From: a virus
DNA length: 34,991 nt
Reading direction: 5' to 3' (one strand)
IMG/VR virus record: IMGVR_UViG_3300010354_000277
Span: 1 to 34,991 of that record
The notes beneath the pieces are model-generated. The model saw only the letters and a list, made by a program, of their open reading frames with translations, was not told the DNA's origin and ran no database searches. Of the stretch, positions 32,278 to 34,991 are shown one piece after another; within the stretch, counting starts at the first letter, position 1, and every line of letters starts with the position of its first letter. Both the position numbers and the translations under genes were made by a program.

Positions 32278-32422
32278 AGCGGCCGCGCAGCGTATTGAAG
32301 ACCAACGACTCTGGCGTACCGCCTGGTTAAATGCAGAAAAAGAAGTTGAGTTGTTGACATGTGAACTAGATGTGCTACGATCGAGGCTCAGAAACAGAAA
32401 GGAGAAAGAGTGCAATGACTAA
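32213..32422 (+). CDS. Small helical hypothetical protein
   Basis: This 69-residue protein has an ATG preceded by GGAGTAAAA. It is almost wholly helical and charged (KLQEELRSVKEVF, then LLEAAAQRIEDQRLWRTAWL, then a coiled coil ELLTCELDVLRSRLRNRKEK). It overlaps the preceding GNAT frame by 65 bases and the next gene by 8. Its last 70 bases also carry a promoter candidate and the leader of the next gene. Function unknown. Confidence 0.5.
   Translation: MKLQEELRSVKEVFPAIDHLLEAAAQRIEDQRLWRTAWLNAEKEVELLTCELDVLRSRLRNRKEKECND
32354..32406 (+). promoter_or_regulatory. Sigma70-like promoter and leader inside a coding end
   Basis: A perfect TTGACA (32354-32359), 16 bases, then TACGAT (32376-32381), one mismatch from consensus. 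CAGAAAGGAGAA follows at 32395-32406, 13 bases after the -10, the same layout as at 24.1 kb. It would drive the gene at 32415 and those after it. Confidence 0.55.
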
Positions 32423-32669
32423 AAAACCTTTGACCCGAGAGCAGAAGGTGTACAAGGAACTTGCTGCAACAGGCAAGTACTTCAACACTGGCAAGGTACT
32501 CATCGGATTGACTTACCAGCGCAAGCCGCCTGAGATGACGCGAAGTGAAGAATTCATTCAAGGCGTCTTGTTGGGCCGGTATCGCCGCCTGGTCAGTGAC
32601 AGGACCATGGTGTACCTCACGGTCATTATGGTGGTGTGTGCAAGTCTTTTTGTGTCCTGCCGCGCATGA
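32415..32669 (+). CDS. Small protein with C-terminal membrane anchor
   Basis: The start at 32415 (MTKKPLTREQK) follows AAAGGAGAAAGAG; the earlier in-frame ATG at 32370 lies in the promoter region. The 84-residue protein has a basic soluble part (residues 1-60) and one hydrophobic C-terminal segment (about 62-80, MVYLTVIMVVCASLFV), so it is probably tail-anchored in the inner membrane, facing the cytoplasm. The first gene after a strong promoter candidate, it overlaps the next by 4 bases (ATGA). Function unknown. Confidence 0.5.
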   Translation: MTKKPLTREQKVYKELAATGKYFNTGKVLIGLTYQRKPPEMTRSEEFIQGVLLGRYRRLVSDRTMVYLTVIMVVCASLFVSCRA

Positions 32670-33154
32670 AAAAACGCAGCAAGTACCGCCCCCGGACTGT
32701 GCTCCAGAATCCACTGGAGTTTGTGCTGTCAGGCATGCGACCTGTTCGCGACCTGCCAGGTATCTACCTCGATGTCCAATTGAAGAACCGCTCTGCCCTG
32801 GAACAAATCCGCAAGGGCGTGGCGCGTAAAGAAGACATTGACATGCTCATCGGTGCATTCAACATCACCGAAGCACTGGCCATCATGGGCAAAGGCCATG
32901 ACTGGCTCGAAGAGATCAAGCAGGGGCAAGACGCGCTGCTTGAGTTGTCACGCAGGGGCGTGGCCAACAACATGAAGTTCATCATGACTGCCAAGCAGTG
33001 GGAGCTGCTCAAGCTGGTGATGGACCTGCATGAGGAGCAGCTGGCGAACGCCACTGTATATGACATCGAAAAGGCGCACGACTTTGTCCAGGCGGTCATC
33101 CGTCAGGGCAAGGCACGTGCAATCGTTCAAACTCAAAAGGACTCAACATCATGA
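32666..33154 (+). CDS. Hypothetical phage protein, helical
   Basis: The start at 32666 (MKKRSKYRPRTVLQNP) is at an ATGA overlap and is preferred to the ATG at 32636 in the previous gene. The 162-residue protein has a basic N-terminus and an all-helical body. That body contains LKNRSALEQIRKGVARKEDI, MLIGAFNITEALAIMGKGHD and WELLKLVMDLHEEQL. The opening K-K-R-S-K-Y-R-P and the NPL-x-FVLSG motif are familiar from uncharacterised Burkholderiales phage proteins. No catalytic motif. It overlaps the next gene by 4 bases. Confidence 0.6.
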   Translation: MKKRSKYRPRTVLQNPLEFVLSGMRPVRDLPGIYLDVQLKNRSALEQIRKGVARKEDIDMLIGAFNITEALAIMGKGHDWLEEIKQGQDALLELSRRGVANNMKFIMTAKQWELLKLVMDLHEEQLANATVYDIEKAHDFVQAVIRQGKARAIVQTQKDSTS

Positions 33155-33720
33155 ACAAGTCAGACAAAATCCGCGCGTATTTTCGCAAGCATCCCGATGC
33201 TGAAGTGGCCAAGGTGGCCGCGAAGTTTGAGGCACCCAAGCCCATGACCTACAAGCTGCGCAAGCAGGTGCAGGAGGAAGACTCCCTGGTCACCGCGCCT
33301 GCTGCGTCTGGTCGCAAGGTTACCGTCAGTGCCTCGCAGTTGGCCATCGCCGGCAAGCTGGGTATCAAGCCTGAGAAGTTTATTGAAGAAGGTTTGAAGG
33401 CTGGCGTCCTACAGTACGACGACGAGCGTGACATGACGGGCGAAGACACCGACATCGACGGCACGCTGGACGAGCGCGCCCAGGACTACGGTAAGTTCAA
33501 GGACGGCGCTGCACTGATGCAAGCCATCAAGCGCACGCTCGCGGACCACGCCCGCATGCACAACAAGACATTCAGCGACGACCAGTGGGAAGCCCTGGAG
33601 ATGATCGTTCACAAGATCGGCCGCATCGTCAACGGCAACCCCGACAAGGTCGACCACTGGGTGGACATCGCCGGCTACGCCAAGCTGGTCGCTGACCGCT
33701 TGCAGGGGAATGCACGATGA
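33151..33720 (+). CDS. DUF6378-like protein with N-terminal helical DNA-binding-like domain
   Basis: This 189-residue protein overlaps both neighbours by 4 bases. Residues 1-40 look like a small helix-turn-helix (KIRAYFRKHPDAEVAKVAAKF). A linker and a second helical segment follow (residues 55-80, SASQLAIAGKLGIKPEKFIE). Residues about 107-187 match what I know as DUF6378: ERAQDYGKFKDGA, then WEALEMIVHKIGRIVNGNP, then DHWVDIAGYAKLVAD. That domain is common in phages and uncharacterised; its conserved acidic and His residues suggest metal or nucleotide binding. A nucleotide-metabolism or regulatory role is conjecture. Confidence 0.65.
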   Translation: MNKSDKIRAYFRKHPDAEVAKVAAKFEAPKPMTYKLRKQVQEEDSLVTAPAASGRKVTVSASQLAIAGKLGIKPEKFIEEGLKAGVLQYDDERDMTGEDTDIDGTLDERAQDYGKFKDGAALMQAIKRTLADHARMHNKTFSDDQWEALEMIVHKIGRIVNGNPDKVDHWVDIAGYAKLVADRLQGNAR

Positions 33721-34193
33721 GTAACCTGCATGCACATGCCTTGATGGAGTTCAAGGCTGCTGGCTGGCTTGATGGGACGGGCGCGTATAGGGACGAAATG
33801 CAGGCCGCAATATGCGAGCATGTTTTGACCCTGCTGAAGGTGTTCGCCGACGAAGGCCACAGCGGTAGCACCGCGCCCTATGCGGTGAACATGTTTAAGA
33901 AGCTGGCCATGTTCGAGCCCCTGGTTCCGCTGACAGGCGAGGACTGGGAGTGGCACGAGGCCAGCGAAGGCGTCTTCCAAAACAAGCGCTGCAGCCGTGT
34001 GTTCAAGCAGGCCGACCGCTTCAACGGACAGGCCTACGACATCGACGGCCGTGTCTTTTACGAGTGGTACACCGACAAAGAGACCGGCGAAAAGTACAAG
34101 TCTCACTACACCAGTCGAGACAGCCTTGTGCCCGTCTCATTTCCATACACCCCATCGACAGAGTATGTCGAGCGTCCATCGGAGGCATCATGA
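33717..34193 (+). CDS. Conserved-type phage hypothetical protein
   Basis: This 158-residue protein starts at an ATGA overlap. It contains EFKAAGWLDG, DEMQAAICEHVLTLLKVFAD, EGHSGSTAPYAVNMFKKLA, PLTGEDWEWHEASEG, QNKRCSRVFKQ and SFPYTPSTEY. This order of motifs recurs in uncharacterised proteins from phages of both Gram-positive and Gram-negative hosts. The conserved His, Cys, Trp and Glu residues could form a functional site, but no reaction is known to me. It overlaps the next gene by 4 bases. Confidence 0.65.
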   Translation: MSNLHAHALMEFKAAGWLDGTGAYRDEMQAAICEHVLTLLKVFADEGHSGSTAPYAVNMFKKLAMFEPLVPLTGEDWEWHEASEGVFQNKRCSRVFKQADRFNGQAYDIDGRVFYEWYTDKETGEKYKSHYTSRDSLVPVSFPYTPSTEYVERPSEAS

Positions 34194-34357
34194 GCGAACT
34201 CTTTCCAATCCTCGTCGCTGGCTGGGTCATCCTGGCCTGGTTCACGCACGTCATCACCTGCCTCAAGACTGCCTCCTGGGGCTTCTTGATCGCAGGGGCC
34301 GTGTTCTTCCCCGTCGGCTGCGTGCATGGCACCGGCATTTGGTTCGGGTGGTTCTGA
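34190..34357 (+). CDS. Small two-segment membrane protein
   Basis: The start at 34190 is at an ATGA overlap, with GGAGG close upstream, giving 55 residues. Two hydrophobic segments (about residues 4-24, FPILVAGWVILAWFTHVITC, and 30-50, WGFLIAGAVFFPVGCVHGTG) are joined by a short polar turn, so it should be an inner-membrane hairpin. It is far from the lysis cassette, so a host-takeover or exclusion role is as likely as lysis. Function unknown. Confidence 0.55.
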   Translation: MSELFPILVAGWVILAWFTHVITCLKTASWGFLIAGAVFFPVGCVHGTGIWFGWF

Positions 34358-34991
34358 TGAAGTATCGAAATCTCCGAGTTCTTTTTGGTGATGGCGCGCG
34401 AGCTGACTATCTACAGGAAGTTCTGGAGCGGGCCCGCAAGGAAGCGCCTAAGGCTGTGGATAAAAACTATGGCACGCACCTCCTTGCAGGCATGTCTCGA
34501 TACATTGGAGACAATGAGGCAATCACCAAGATTATCTTGGACAACCCCATTCGAGTTGGCCAGGACGGCAGCTCACGTCTCATGGTCATGTTCCTGGGAT
34601 CAAACTTTGACGGGCACCAGAAAACCCCCATCTCTCCTGAGCACGTGTCATTGCGCGTGGATGTCCCATTGCATTACGCCTACGACAGAGAGCTGTTGAA
34701 GGAATACTCTGTCTACCACATCCGGTTCAAGGTCAGTTCGGAGGACAAGCGCTTCACAGAAGAATCCGTCAAGCCTTTGCACCATGGCTACATCGGCATC
34801 ACCAAGCGCGACATCATGACGCGGCTCAGGGAACACGGCTACAAGGCCGAGACCAACACCGGCTCACTGCTGCACTCCGTGTGGCATCAACTGGTGGGCC
34901 AGGGCATCGCCATGCACCCGGTGATTCAGATCAGCGGCACTGCCGACTCCCTCGGCAAGGTCTACGAGATGGAAGAGGAGGCCGTGGCCAA
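34357..34991 (+). CDS. GIY-YIG-like protein, 3' end outside window
   Basis: The ATG at 34357 overlaps the previous stop (TGATG), and the frame stays open to the window edge: 211 residues so far. Residues 1-110 are an unfamiliar N-terminal domain. Residues 118-124 (SVYHIRF) and 143-149 (HGYIGIT), followed by R156-x-R158 and H160, resemble the GIY and YIG strands and catalytic Arg of GIY-YIG nucleases. The first motif is VYH rather than GIY. The expected catalytic Glu may be E165 or lie among the acidic residues near 204-208. It could be a homing-type or restriction-like nuclease. Confidence 0.5.
   Translation, partial: MKYRNLRVLFGDGARADYLQEVLERARKEAPKAVDKNYGTHLLAGMSRYIGDNEAITKIILDNPIRVGQDGSSRLMVMFLGSNFDGHQKTPISPEHVSLRVDVPLHYAYDRELLKEYSVYHIRFKVSSEDKRFTEESVKPLHHGYIGITKRDIMTRLREHGYKAETNTGSLLHSVWHQLVGQGIAMHPVIQISGTADSLGKVYEMEEEAVA

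Noticed and set aside
1-34991. Integrase, repressor, toxin-antitoxin or anti-CRISPR module
   Set aside because: No ORF shows recombinase, CI/Cro-type, toxin-antitoxin or known defence signatures. Small unknown genes at 31-35 kb could hide such functions, but nothing in the sequence supports a call.

Overview
The window is a dense, almost entirely rightward gene array with the content of a tailed double-stranded DNA phage, either a free phage genome or a metagenomic contig. There are no rRNA or tRNA genes, no cellular metabolic genes and hardly any gaps, and many neighbouring genes overlap by 1 to 4 bases (ATGA or TGATG). Two tail-adaptor-like proteins, a nozzle-like protein and three large ejection-like proteins are present, with no tape measure, tube or sheath gene, which points to podovirus morphology. 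Terminase, portal and major capsid are not in the window and should lie beyond its ends. The GC-rich coding and strong purine-rich ribosome sites fit a proteobacterial host, perhaps an aquatic betaproteobacterium, but that is inference only.

Region 1 (1-7.6 kb) holds the end of a Gly/Met/Lys-rich protein, two adaptor-like proteins, small virion proteins, a protein with ten 22-residue repeats, and a 1242-residue tail fibre with YadA-like head repeats and a C-terminal S74 self-cleaving chaperone. Region 2 (7.6-9.35 kb) is a lysis cassette: zinc-ribbon protein, spanin-like protein, holin and M15 peptidase endolysin, then a very basic 52-residue protein. Region 3 (9.35-21.95 kb) holds the nozzle-like protein, two beta-sandwich virion proteins, a promoter candidate, then four ORFs for large internal or ejection-type proteins. 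The first of these is split by an apparent one-base frameshift.

Region 4 (21.9-24.05 kb) is the only leftward segment: an SNF2-type helicase followed by a PD-(D/E)XK exonuclease. Region 5 (24.1-31.1 kb) is the rightward replication module: two small proteins, a putative ssDNA-binding protein, an archaeo-eukaryotic-type primase, a UvrD-like helicase and a family A DNA polymerase with Leu at the position equivalent to E. coli Pol I Phe762. A gap of about 150 bases before the primase gene folds into a strikingly closed multibranched RNA that I cannot assign to a known class. Two tandem intrinsic terminators end the module.

Region 6 (31.2 kb to the end) is an accessory run of small genes: an AT-hook/ribbon-helix-helix protein, a GNAT-like protein, a DUF6378-like protein, small membrane proteins and a GIY-YIG-like protein cut by the window edge. 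Three start regions (24.1, 31.2 and 32.4 kb) share a -35/-10 promoter candidate followed at a fixed short distance by the same 12-base element, CAGAAAGGAGAA, suggesting one phage promoter/leader design for the replication and accessory genes.
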